Assembly: GCF_001667185.1 (NCBI RefSeq)
Contig: NZ_LZIC01000085.1
Coordinates: forward strand, 1-38,803
Length of the DNA stretch: 38,803 nucleotides
Direction of reading: 5' to 3'
From: Mycobacterium sp. 852002-50816_SCH5313054-b
GTDB taxonomy: Bacteria; Actinomycetota; Actinomycetes; Mycobacteriales; Mycobacteriaceae
The notes beneath the pieces were generated by a model. That model ran no database searches and was not told the DNA's origin. It worked only from the letters and a program-made list of their open reading frames with translations. Each line of letters opens with the position of its first letter. The stretch's first letter is position 1. A program made the position numbers and the translations under genes. Below, in pieces: positions 32,128-38,803 of this stretch.

Positions 32128-33117
32128 ATGTTGATCCGCAGAATCGCGAGGCCCCTGTTGTCGGCGGTGTTCATCGGCCAGGGCATCGACTCGCTCCTCA
32201 ATCCCAAGCCTGCGGCCGAGGCGGCGGCGCCGACGGTCGATGGTCTTCGTGCCCTGCCGGATCCCGTCGGCAGCAGCATTCCCAGCGACCCCCAGACATT
32301 CGCTCAAATCAACGCCGCCGTCCAGATCGGCGGCGGCTTGCTGCTTGCCACCGGCAAAGCGCCGCGGATCGCCTCGGCGGCCCTTGCCTTCACGGTGCTG
32401 CCGGCCAACCTCGGCGCGCACATGTTCTGGAGCGAAAGCGACCCAGCGCTCAAGGCCCAGAAGCGCAAGGACTTTCTGACCGACCTCAGCCTGTTGGGCG
32501 GGCTGATGATCGCCTCCGCCGACACGGCCGGCAAGCCGTCGCTGGGCTGGCGGGGACGTCAGGCGGCCGAGCGGCTCTCCGGACGGGTTTCCTCGGCGCT
32601 GCCGGGATCCGACGACACATTCGACGAGCTCGGCGAGCGGATTGCGCACGGCCTGCAGGTCGGCGCCGAACGCGGCCGCGAACTGGCCAGCACCGCCGCC
32701 GAGCGGGGCGCGCCCTACGCCGAGGCCGCACTCGAACGCGGCCGCGAACTGGCCAGCACCGCCGCCGAGCGGGGCGCGCCCTATGCCGAGGCCGCACTCG
32801 AGCGTGGGCGCGAGCTGGCCAGCACCGCCGCGGAACGGGGCGCCCCGCTGGCCAAGAAGGCGCGCAAGCGCGGCGAGGAACTGGCGAGCACGGCGGCGGA
32901 AAAGGGCGCGCCGCTGGCCAAGAAGGCGCGCAAGCGCGGCGAGGAGCTGGCCGACACGGCGCGGGACCGCGGGGTGGAGCTCGCCGAGATCGCGCGGCTG
33001 CGGGGCAGCGAGTTCGCCAACACGGCGGCCGCGCGCGGCGGTCAACTGGCCGACGCCGCCCGCGAACGGGTCGGCGACGGGGTTCCCAGCCGTCGGCGCC
33101 GCCGCCGCCCCTGGTAA
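32128..33117 (+). CDS. DoxX family membrane protein with hendecad-repeat tail
   Basis: A 329-residue protein. Residues about 1-140 are a DoxX domain: RPLLSAVFIGQGIDSLLNP, a QIGGGLLLATGKAPRIASAALAF helix, an NLGAHMFW segment and LLGGLMIASAD. After a linker, residues 180-311 consist of twelve 11-residue repeats (see the repeat entry) that are charged and Ala-rich, then a strongly basic end (SRRRRRRPW). The tail would form a long amphipathic helix lying on a membrane, or a coiled structure as in apolipoproteins and LEA proteins. It is a plain DoxX protein in its first half; the tail is unusual. ATG 32128 begins the conserved first helix. Confidence 0.85.
   Translation: MLIRRIARPLLSAVFIGQGIDSLLNPKPAAEAAAPTVDGLRALPDPVGSSIPSDPQTFAQINAAVQIGGGLLLATGKAPRIASAALAFTVLPANLGAHMFWSESDPALKAQKRKDFLTDLSLLGGLMIASADTAGKPSLGWRGRQAAERLSGRVSSALPGSDDTFDELGERIAHGLQVGAERGRELASTAAERGAPYAEAALERGRELASTAAERGAPYAEAALERGRELASTAAERGAPLAKKARKRGEELASTAAEKGAPLAKKARKRGEELADTARDRGVELAEIARLRGSEFANTAAARGGQLADAARERVGDGVPSRRRRRRPW
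32665..33060 (+). repeat. Twelve 33-base units coding 11-residue repeats
   Basis: Twelve consecutive in-frame units of 33 bases. The first five alternate AERGRELASTA and AERGAPYAEAA types and give a 66-base direct repeat that is nearly identical at the DNA level, which suggests recent duplication. Later units drift (RKRGEELASTA, AEKGAPLAKKA, RDRGVELAEIA, RLRGSEFANTA). The Arg-Gly pair at positions 3-4 is kept in nearly all units. Confidence 0.9.
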
Positions 33118-33123
33118 GCGCGC

Positions 33124-33702
33124 TTATTTCGCCCGGCGCGACCGAAGTTCCTCCGGCGCCCACACCGGCCAATCGGGGGCGCCGACCACCTCGCCACCGC
33201 TGAATTGGGCGACGATGCGCGGCCCGCGCAGGCGGCTGTTGTCGTAGCCGGTCGCCAAATCGGATAGAGCGATGGCGTCGGCAACCAGTGCCCACAAGCG
33301 GCGGTGCCGCTCGCGGATTTTGGGTTCGGGCACGTGGTGGCCGCCGGCCAGCACGCGGTGCTTGACGCGCTCGACCGCAAGGTTTTCCGGGATGAGCAGC
33401 GCATGCAGAACGACGGTGAAGCCGTGTCCGCGCGCACTGCGGATCAGGTCCAGTTTCGACGGATGCGAAAACACCGTCTCCGCAACGAAATTGCGCTCCA
33501 GCTCGATCAGCTTTGCCCGGGTTTCGGCGGCGATTCGCGCCGCGTCATAGGCGTGCGAGGCCGGGTCCTCCGGCCAGCGCTGCCGAGCTATTTCGTCGGC
33601 ATTCACCACGACACTTCCGGGCAACAGCGGCGAGAGGGTGAATGCGATGAAGGTCGACTTGCCGGCACCGTTTGGCCCGACCACCAGGTCGAATCGATTC
33701 AT
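33124..33702 (-). CDS. Zeta-toxin-like P-loop ATPase/kinase
   Basis: A 192-residue P-loop protein. Walker A is GPNGAGKST (residues 9-17), followed by VVNADEIARQRW, where the Asp fits the zeta-type substrate-binding position, ETVFSHPSKLDLI, and RVKHRVLAGGHHVPEPKIRERHRRL in outline. The GGHxVPExxIxxR pattern marks a branch of zeta-like kinases common in bacteria. Classic zeta toxins phosphorylate UDP-N-acetylglucosamine and block wall synthesis; whether this one does is unknown. It is preceded at 18 bases by a ParD-like antitoxin gene on the same strand, so it is probably the toxin of a pair. It ends six bases from the convergent DoxX gene. Confidence 0.8.
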   Translation of the reverse strand: MNRFDLVVGPNGAGKSTFIAFTLSPLLPGSVVVNADEIARQRWPEDPASHAYDAARIAAETRAKLIELERNFVAETVFSHPSKLDLIRSARGHGFTVVLHALLIPENLAVERVKHRVLAGGHHVPEPKIRERHRRLWALVADAIALSDLATGYDNSRLRGPRIVAQFSGGEVVGAPDWPVWAPEELRSRRAK

Positions 33703-33720
33703 CGAGCCGCCGGGCCACGG

Positions 33721-34110
33721 TCAGCGCTCGGCGGCAAGCAGCGCCTCCGTGCCGTCGGGTCGGTGCTCGACGATATCGCCGGCGTCGTTGAGGGCTACCG
33801 TGGCGATCCCCTGCCCGGCCAGCGCCGCCCCGTAGTTGGTGCGCGCCAGGCTTTCCTCGATGGCCGCCGAGATTTCGGCGTTGAACACGACACCCTCCTC
33901 GACGGTGAGGTCGCCGGTCGCCAAGTGACCGGCCAGCGCGGTTTCCACCCGTCGCCGAGAGGTCGTGTGCTGACTGGATACCGCACGTCCGACCCGCGCC
34001 CAGTGGTCGAGTTGCTGCTTGGCCGAACGGCTCTGGCGGGCACCCTCAGACGCGGCGCTGTCCATCAGGTCGGCGGCCACCCGTGTCACGCGGTCGAGAG
34101 ACTCAGCCAT
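33721..34110 (-). CDS. ParD-like antitoxin
   Basis: A 129-residue protein whose first 55 residues (VTRVAADLMDSAASEGARQSRSAKQQLDHWARVGRAV in outline) match the ParD-like antitoxin family, with the conserved RSAKQQLDHWARVGRA block. The middle and C-terminal parts, with EISAAIEESLAR and VALNDAGDIVEHRPDG, could bind the toxin. A strong GGAGGAAGG precedes ATG 34110. It is the first gene of a two-gene unit with the zeta-like protein, the usual antitoxin-first order, and a 17-bp palindrome upstream fits autoregulation. Confidence 0.75.
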   Translation of the reverse strand: MAESLDRVTRVAADLMDSAASEGARQSRSAKQQLDHWARVGRAVSSQHTTSRRRVETALAGHLATGDLTVEEGVVFNAEISAAIEESLARTNYGAALAGQGIATVALNDAGDIVEHRPDGTEALLAAER

Positions 34111-34145
34111 GACCTTCCTCCGTCCTGCAGCACTTCGTTACAAAT

Positions 34146-34162
34146 TGTAGCATAATGCTACA
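34146..34162. promoter_or_regulatory. 17-bp palindrome, operator candidate of the ParD-like/zeta pair
   Basis: TGTAGCATAATGCTACA is a perfect inverted repeat of eight-base arms around a central A, 36-52 bases before the antitoxin start. On the minus strand a TACAAT at 34149-34144 overlaps it and would serve as -10. It also overlaps the last bases of the gluconokinase gene, which stops at 34158. Confidence 0.6.
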
Positions 34163-34676
34163 CGTCCGCCCCCGCCGCGAAGTCGTCGACGATGGCGTCG
34201 ACGGCGCGGCCGGCGTCCGCGGTGACCCCGGTCTCGTCGGCGCCGAGGGGTTCCAACGCGTCGAACTGCGACCGCAGCAGCGCCGCCGGCATGAAATGGC
34301 GGGGCCTGGCGGCCAGCCTGCCGCCGATGAGTTCCGGCGAGCCGCGCAGGTGCAAAAACTCCACCCGCGGACAGTGCGCCCGCAGCTGGTCGCGGTACTT
34401 GCGCTTCAGCGCCGAGCAGCTCACCACCCCGCCGTCGCCATGGTGGGCCAGCCAGTCGCCGACAGTTTCCAGCCAGGGATAGCGATCGTCGTCGTTCAGC
34501 GGTTCACCGGCGGTCATCTTGGCGACGTTGGCCGGCGGGTGCAGGGTGTCGGCGTCCACAAAGGGCACGTTCAGCCGTCGCGCCAACGCCGCGCCCACCG
34601 TCGACTTGCCCGATCCCGAGACGCCCATCACCACGACGGGTGAGCGGGCGGCTACTCGGGCAGGTTGCGGTTCCAT
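34158..34676 (-). CDS. gntK: Gluconokinase
   Basis: A 172-residue P-loop kinase of the gluconate kinase family. Walker A is GVSGSGKST (about 18-26). The family signature continues VDADTLHPPANVAKMTAGEPLNDDDRYPWL in outline, with the Asp-Ala-Asp pair that binds gluconate, and VVSCSALKRKYRDQLR and RHFMPAALLRSQFDALE. It phosphorylates D-gluconate to 6-phosphogluconate. ATG 34676 lies 25 bases inside the phosphotransferase gene; a TTG at 34685 is less likely. Neighbours do not suggest a gluconate pathway, so its position here may be incidental. Confidence 0.9.
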   Translation of the reverse strand: MEPQPARVAARSPVVVMGVSGSGKSTVGAALARRLNVPFVDADTLHPPANVAKMTAGEPLNDDDRYPWLETVGDWLAHHGDGGVVSCSALKRKYRDQLRAHCPRVEFLHLRGSPELIGGRLAARPRHFMPAALLRSQFDALEPLGADETGVTADAGRAVDAIVDDFAAGADV

Positions 34677-36649
34677 TCCACCCAACCCACTCCGGCGCGG
34701 CCGTCCGCCGTGCTGACGCTGACCCAGGCGCGCGGAAACTGGCTCACCCGCCCGTCGGCGGCGACCAGGCGCACCGGCGCCTGGCCCCGCACCTCGATGT
34801 CCGCGGTGATGCCACCCGGGTTGAGCTCCAGCGTCGCGTTCAGCGGTAGTCCGTTGTCGGCGAAGGCTTCTCGTGAGGCGACGGTATCCAGCTCAACGAC
34901 GTTGCCGCCGGCGTCCTGGGCGTAGCCGATGCTGAACGTCGGCGCGCCAGGGATGCGGATGTTCACGCCGTGCAGGTGGGTGCCGTCGTCGAGGTGCAAC
35001 GCGCTCCAGATCCAGTCCATACTCCACCAGTCACGCACCCCCCAGGAGTGGTCGCGCTGCCCGGGCACCGAGTCGAGGCGGTAGCTCTTGCCGTCCACTG
35101 TGACGGTTCCCGTGACGGTGCAAGGGATTTCGTAGCGCGTCGTGACCCGATACTTGTACGGGGTGCCGTCGGTGGCCCACACCAGATTCATCGTCATCTC
35201 GACGGCGGTTCCCGGCTCGCCGCGCAACAACGCCGACGGGTCGGGGTACGCCCGGGCCCGCGCCCGCACGTCGACGCGGTAGGCCTGCAGCGGCGCGCTG
35301 GCGGAGTGGCCGACCTCGAACTCGTCGGTGCGCAACAGCCACGGGTCCTGGGGCAGCGGGACTTCGGCATCGACGGCGACGGTCGGCAGGTCGGGTCCGC
35401 ACAGCAGCGCGTGCACCAGGGCCGTGCGCCGGTTGGCGATCAGGCCGACGCGGAACCAGCCGCCCAATCCCTGTGCCGCATCGGCGAAGTCGGCGTACCA
35501 GCTCTCGCTCCACAGCGGTTCGGCGGTCGGGGCGTGGGCGAGCTCGTCCTCCTCGGTCGGCCGCAGCGGCTCCGCCGCCACCGCGGCGGGAAGGGTCGCC
35601 AACGCGTCGGTGTCGAGCACGTGGTCGCAGTTGCGTTCCAGCATCGTCATGAACATCCGGTCGCCGCGATCGGTGCGCTCCACCAGCATCGACGAGACGA
35701 TCGCCATCATCACGCCGAAAAAGCTTTGGCGCCGAACGCCTTCGGCGACGTCGGCGAGGCCGATCGGCGCCGCCGGCCCCAGCGCCTCGTGGTAGGCGCG
35801 CAACAATTCGTCGTAGCGCTCCCGGCGGTCCTGCGTACGCAGCGCGCAGCCCAGGAAGTACGCCAGGTCCGTCAGCGCCGGGCCCCAGGACACGGTCTGC
35901 CAATCGACGACGGTCAGCGGGCGGTCGGCCCCGGCGGTGCCGAACAACATGTTGTCCAGGCGGTAGTCGCCGTGCACCAGGCCGCGAATCCGGTCCGCCG
36001 CCGACTCCTGGGCGAGGTAGCCGTCGAACGCGGCCACCAGGCGTTCGCACACGACGCGGTGCTCGGGCGCGATCTCCTCGCCGTACCGGTCGATGAAGCC
36101 GGCGTACAACGGGGCGATCATCGCCTGGTTGAGCGGCGAGTCGCGGTTGAGCCACGGCGCGTCGGCCAGCGCCGGATCGCCGAGCAGCGGCCCGTGCAAC
36201 CGCCCCAACTCGACGACACCGAGGCGGGCCTGTTCGCTTGTCGCGCCGGCGATTTCGTCGCCGACGACGGCGGGTCCCGCGTCGCCGAGCAGCAGGTCGA
36301 ACGCGCCGGTCGCGGTGTCGACGGCGGCGTGATAACAGGGCGCGATGGGCCCGCCCAGGCGCGGCGCGATGTCGCCGTAGAAGCGGACCTCACGCTCGTA
36401 GAGCCCCAGCGCCGAGCCCGTCTGCCGGCTCACCGGGTCGGACGCCGCGACCTTCAGCACCACCGACTCGGGCCCGTCTGGGTCGCCATCGGCGTAGGTG
36501 AGCCGGACGCGGTAGCACTCGCTCATCTGGCCGGTGCCTATGCGCTCCACGGCGAAGTCGGCAATGGGTCCGGTGCCGATCGCGGCGGCCAACCAGGCGG
36601 CCGTGAGATCGCCGGGTCGTTCGATGACTTGCTCTGTGTCGGCATGCAT
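34652..36649 (-). CDS. Phosphotransferase (APH fold) fused to lipocalin-like domain
   Basis: A 665-residue two-part protein. Residues about 1-330 are an APH/choline-kinase fold: Lys66 in VVLKVAA, the catalytic loop HGDYRLDN (His226, Asp228, Asn233), and the Mg-binding VVDWQ (Asp249). Residues about 370-660 form a beta-rich domain with many Trp (DHSWGVRDWWSMDWIWSALH in outline) like the AttH/CrtC lipocalin-like hydratases. APH proteins of this branch are kinases of small alcohols, sterols or lipids rather than antibiotic resistance enzymes. The fusion suggests that a lipophilic substrate is bound by the second domain. It overlaps gntK by 25 bases and begins 18 bases after the lipT stop. Confidence 0.85.
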   Translation of the reverse strand: MHADTEQVIERPGDLTAAWLAAAIGTGPIADFAVERIGTGQMSECYRVRLTYADGDPDGPESVVLKVAASDPVSRQTGSALGLYEREVRFYGDIAPRLGGPIAPCYHAAVDTATGAFDLLLGDAGPAVVGDEIAGATSEQARLGVVELGRLHGPLLGDPALADAPWLNRDSPLNQAMIAPLYAGFIDRYGEEIAPEHRVVCERLVAAFDGYLAQESAADRIRGLVHGDYRLDNMLFGTAGADRPLTVVDWQTVSWGPALTDLAYFLGCALRTQDRRERYDELLRAYHEALGPAAPIGLADVAEGVRRQSFFGVMMAIVSSMLVERTDRGDRMFMTMLERNCDHVLDTDALATLPAAVAAEPLRPTEEDELAHAPTAEPLWSESWYADFADAAQGLGGWFRVGLIANRRTALVHALLCGPDLPTVAVDAEVPLPQDPWLLRTDEFEVGHSASAPLQAYRVDVRARARAYPDPSALLRGEPGTAVEMTMNLVWATDGTPYKYRVTTRYEIPCTVTGTVTVDGKSYRLDSVPGQRDHSWGVRDWWSMDWIWSALHLDDGTHLHGVNIRIPGAPTFSIGYAQDAGGNVVELDTVASREAFADNGLPLNATLELNPGGITADIEVRGQAPVRLVAADGRVSQFPRAWVSVSTADGRAGVGWVEWNRNLPE

Positions 36650-36667
36650 GACGGACAGCGTGCCAGG

Positions 36668-38173
36668 TCACTGCGCCAGTGAGAAGCCGTCCCACGCCAT
36701 CCGGCGATGGGGGTGCGGGTCGAACTCGATCCGGCTCTTGCGGTCGAACACCATGACGGCGCGGTCGTCGGGGGTGTAGGCGGGCCAGTCATCACCCGGC
36801 GACCCGGTGCGGCCGAAAGACCGCCACCGTCGCTGCACATGATTGCTGACCCGCAGCGCCGCGCGTCGATCCGCGGCCGCGGTCAGCAGCGCGCCGAACC
36901 GGGTGCGATAGACGTCGAAGACCGCCAGCAACTCGGTGGCATGCGTGGCGCCCAGGCCCGACCAGCGCAGCGTCCGCGGGGCGTAGTCGTACCGGTACAG
37001 ATAAGTGGGCGCGTGAGCACCGTGCGCCTCGGCGATCTGCCAGGCCGCCGAGCTGAACGCGAAGTCGCCGCCGAGCTGGATGCAGGCCGACGGCGCCGGG
37101 TAGTCGGGGTAGGCGGCGGTGATGCGTTCGCGGGCAGCCGGTTCCGTGTCGGCCAGCAGCTCCTCGATCATCGACTCGTTCGTCGGCAGCATGCGCAGGA
37201 AGCGGGTGAACAGGCGGCCCTCTTCGGCGTTGGTGCCAACGATCAGCGGCACCCGGTGCGCGCGGCCGGTCCGCATGGCCTCGACCGGGTCCACGGGCAG
37301 CACGTCGTCGCCGAAAACCGGGCCGATCGGGAACGCCCCGAGCCTGTTCTCCATGCCCTCGTCGATCAGCCGGTGTTGGGTCTCGACAAACTGCGCCGCG
37401 GACGCCCGCAGCAACGCGGTGGCCGCGTCCTGCCGGCGGGCGCCGAGCAGGCGGGCGAAGCGCGTCGCGAACTCGGCGGCCGTTTCGCGCGACCGGACCA
37501 TGCCCGAGGCCGGACTCTCCGAAATGGCCTGGGCGAACAGGCCTTCGGCGGCGGGCACCGCCAGCAGCGTCGCGGTGATGTGCGCGCCCGCGCTCTCCCC
37601 GAAGATGGTGACCTTGGCCGGGTCACCGCCGAATTCGGCGATGTTGTCGCGGATCCACTGCAGCGCCAGCACCAGGTCGCGCAGGTAGAGGTTGCTGTCG
37701 ATGGCGATTTCGGGTGTCGACAGCGACGACAGATCCAGGCACCCCAGGGCGCCCAGGCGGTAGTTGACCGACACGTACACACAGCCACGGCGCGCCAGCG
37801 CGGCACCGTCGTACAGCGGCGTGGCCGAGCTGCCCAGGATGTAGCCGCCGCCGTGGATGAAGACCATCACCGGTAACGGCTTGTCGGAGGCGGCTTCCGG
37901 CGTGACGACGTTGAGGGTGAGGCAGTCCTCGCTCATGGGCTGGTAGCGCCCGACACCGAGGAGGGTGTAGCGGCGCTGCTGTGGCGCGCAGTGGGTGAAG
38001 CCGTGGCAGTGCCGCACACCCGACCACGGCGGCGCGGGCTGCGGCGCCCGCAGGCGCAGCGGCCCGACGGGCGGGCGGGCGTAAGGGATGGATCGCCAGC
38101 GGTTTACGCCATCGCGGGTGAAGCCTTCGACGGTGCCGGCGGTGGTGCGGGCGCGGATGGTGCGCTCATGCAT
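36668..38173 (-). CDS. lipT: Carboxylesterase LipT
   Basis: A 501-residue type B carboxylesterase/lipase. The nucleophile elbow is FGESAGAH, the oxyanion-hole motif is VFIHGGGY, and the likely acid and base are the Glu of GTNAEEGRLF and the His of GLGATHATEL. The N-terminal SEDCLTLNV signature of the family is present. Size and position between pncA and lppI agree with Rv2045c (LipT) of M. tuberculosis. There is no signal peptide, so it acts in the cytoplasm or is exported by another route. ATG 38173 (MHERTI) is preferred to the upstream GTG at 38197. Confidence 0.92.
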   Translation of the reverse strand: MHERTIRARTTAGTVEGFTRDGVNRWRSIPYARPPVGPLRLRAPQPAPPWSGVRHCHGFTHCAPQQRRYTLLGVGRYQPMSEDCLTLNVVTPEAASDKPLPVMVFIHGGGYILGSSATPLYDGAALARRGCVYVSVNYRLGALGCLDLSSLSTPEIAIDSNLYLRDLVLALQWIRDNIAEFGGDPAKVTIFGESAGAHITATLLAVPAAEGLFAQAISESPASGMVRSRETAAEFATRFARLLGARRQDAATALLRASAAQFVETQHRLIDEGMENRLGAFPIGPVFGDDVLPVDPVEAMRTGRAHRVPLIVGTNAEEGRLFTRFLRMLPTNESMIEELLADTEPAARERITAAYPDYPAPSACIQLGGDFAFSSAAWQIAEAHGAHAPTYLYRYDYAPRTLRWSGLGATHATELLAVFDVYRTRFGALLTAAADRRAALRVSNHVQRRWRSFGRTGSPGDDWPAYTPDDRAVMVFDRKSRIEFDPHPHRRMAWDGFSLAQ

Positions 38174-38252
38174 ACCAGTGACGGTAGCCGACACCACGGC
38201 CCAGGGCGCGGGTAGCGGCCGAATCCCGGGGCGTGGCGGTTAGCCTGGCGGG

Positions 38253-38803
38253 ATGCGGATCGCCGCGCTGGTCGCAGCCACGTTGCTGGTCGCCGGATGC
38301 TCTCACCCGGCCGGCGACACCGCGGGACGGCCGCAAACCACCTCGGAGACCTCGGCCGGCGCCGCCCCGACGACAACCGCGCCGTCGGGCAGCAAACCGC
38401 CGGCGCCGTCCGGCACGCCGGCCTCCGGTGCCGCCATCTCCGACGTCATCGCCTGGATCGAGGCAGGTCATCCCGCCGATCCGGGCCGCTATCGCAGCGC
38501 GACGCGGGAGGGCGCGACCACGCCGCTCGGCAACGACATCGCGCTGACCGCCCAAGGCGGCAAAGTTTCCTGCATGACCGATGCCCCGCACACCGGCGGT
38601 GCGCTGGCGTGCCTGGTGAACCTGACCAATCCCCCGCCGCGACCGGACACGGCCTACGGCGACTGGAAAGGCGGCTGGGTCGACTTCGACGGGACCAACC
38701 TTCAGGTCGGGTCGGCGCGCGCCGCCCCCCCGCCCGGGCCCCAACGGCAACGGCCCCGAGCTGGCGAACGGGGATTCGCTGTCATTCGGCGACTACCGCT
38801 GCC
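38253..38803 (+). CDS. lppI: LppI-like lipoprotein, incomplete and frameshifted
   Basis: The gene begins at ATG 38253 and runs past the right edge. The signal ends in lipobox LVAGC (Cys16), followed by a Thr/Pro/Ser-rich linker and the folded part (VIAWIEAGHPADPGRYRSATREG in outline, then CMTDAP and LACLVNL with cysteines, and GGWVDFDG). At 38725-38731 there is a run of seven C. After it the reading frame gives a Arg/Pro-rich nonsense run (QRQRPRAGERG), while the next frame gives a plausible continuation, NGNGPELANGDSLSFGDYRC. One base too many in the run is the simplest explanation. Position beside lipT fits Rv2046 (lppI). Confidence 0.8.
   Translation, partial: MRIAALVAATLLVAGCSHPAGDTAGRPQTTSETSAGAAPTTTAPSGSKPPAPSGTPASGAAISDVIAWIEAGHPADPGRYRSATREGATTPLGNDIALTAQGGKVSCMTDAPHTGGALACLVNLTNPPPRPDTAYGDWKGGWVDFDGTNLQVGSARAAPPPGPQRQRPRAGERGFAVIRRLPL

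Noticed and set aside
32665..33060. CRISPR or minisatellite interpretation of the 33-base repeats
   Set aside because: The units are contiguous, have no spacers, and stay in frame with a protein.
34652..36649. Aminoglycoside resistance gene
   Set aside because: The APH fold is shared by many small-molecule kinases, and the fused lipocalin-like domain argues against a resistance enzyme.
34970..36682. 570-codon plus-strand frame opposite the phosphotransferase
   Set aside because: The minus strand has the kinase motifs; the plus frame has no recognisable domain.
1..38803. tRNA, rRNA, insertion sequences or phage genes
   Set aside because: I saw no tRNA-like cloverleaf, rRNA segment, transposase or integrase in either strand by reading; a dedicated search was not possible.

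Overview
The window is high-GC mycobacterial chromosome. The evidence is a complete mce operon (yrbEA-yrbEB-mceABCDEF), many ATGA/GTGA/TTGA start-stop overlaps, and a right half that follows the gene order of the Mycobacterium tuberculosis Rv2038c-Rv2046 region: sugar ABC transporter, Rv2042c-like protein, pncA, lipT, lppI. It is not M. tuberculosis itself, because several genes are inserted in that order. A slow-growing non-tuberculous species, perhaps near the M. avium complex, is my inference.

Layout. 1-5.5 kb: the end of a thioesterase-like gene, a SnoaL/NTF2-like protein, two extended short-chain dehydrogenases, an aldo/keto reductase and a membrane acyltransferase. 5.6-5.9 kb: a small unknown protein. 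6.2-17.1 kb: a TetR regulator followed by an eight-gene mce lipid-import operon; palindromic operator candidates lie at the tetR promoter and at the mce promoter. 17.2-18.1 kb: an orphan protein made of three tandem Phd/YefM antitoxin domains, whose promoter carries a related palindrome, then a 73-residue Cys-rich protein behind an IdeR-type iron box. 18.1-22.5 kb: a divergent TetR gene and a three-gene aromatic catabolic operon (extradiol dioxygenase, fumarylacetoacetate-hydrolase family protein, FAD monooxygenase) with two operator copies between them. 22.5-25.0 kb: a 60-base hairpin, a tandem universal stress protein with a DosR-like box, a DUF3097 protein and a DUF3349 protein.

25.1-30.7 kb: an ECF sigma factor with a SnoaL-like C-terminal domain, translationally overlapped with a four-gene carbohydrate ABC importer and divergent from a DoxX-like membrane protein. 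The divergent promoter resembles the ECF41 target promoter, and a 27-codon leader ORF precedes the DoxX gene. 30.7-32.0 kb: the Rv2042c homologue and pncA. 32.1-34.7 kb: a DoxX protein with twelve 11-residue repeats, a zeta-toxin-like/ParD-like pair and a gluconokinase. 34.7-38.8 kb: a phosphotransferase fused to a lipocalin-like domain, lipT, and the start of an lppI-like lipoprotein whose reading frame breaks at a run of seven C.

The strongest leads for something undescribed are the triple-Phd protein with its mce-like promoter, the iron-box Cys-rich mini-protein, the zeta/ParD-like pair, the DoxX protein with the hendecad tail, and the ECF sigma factor wired to an ABC importer.
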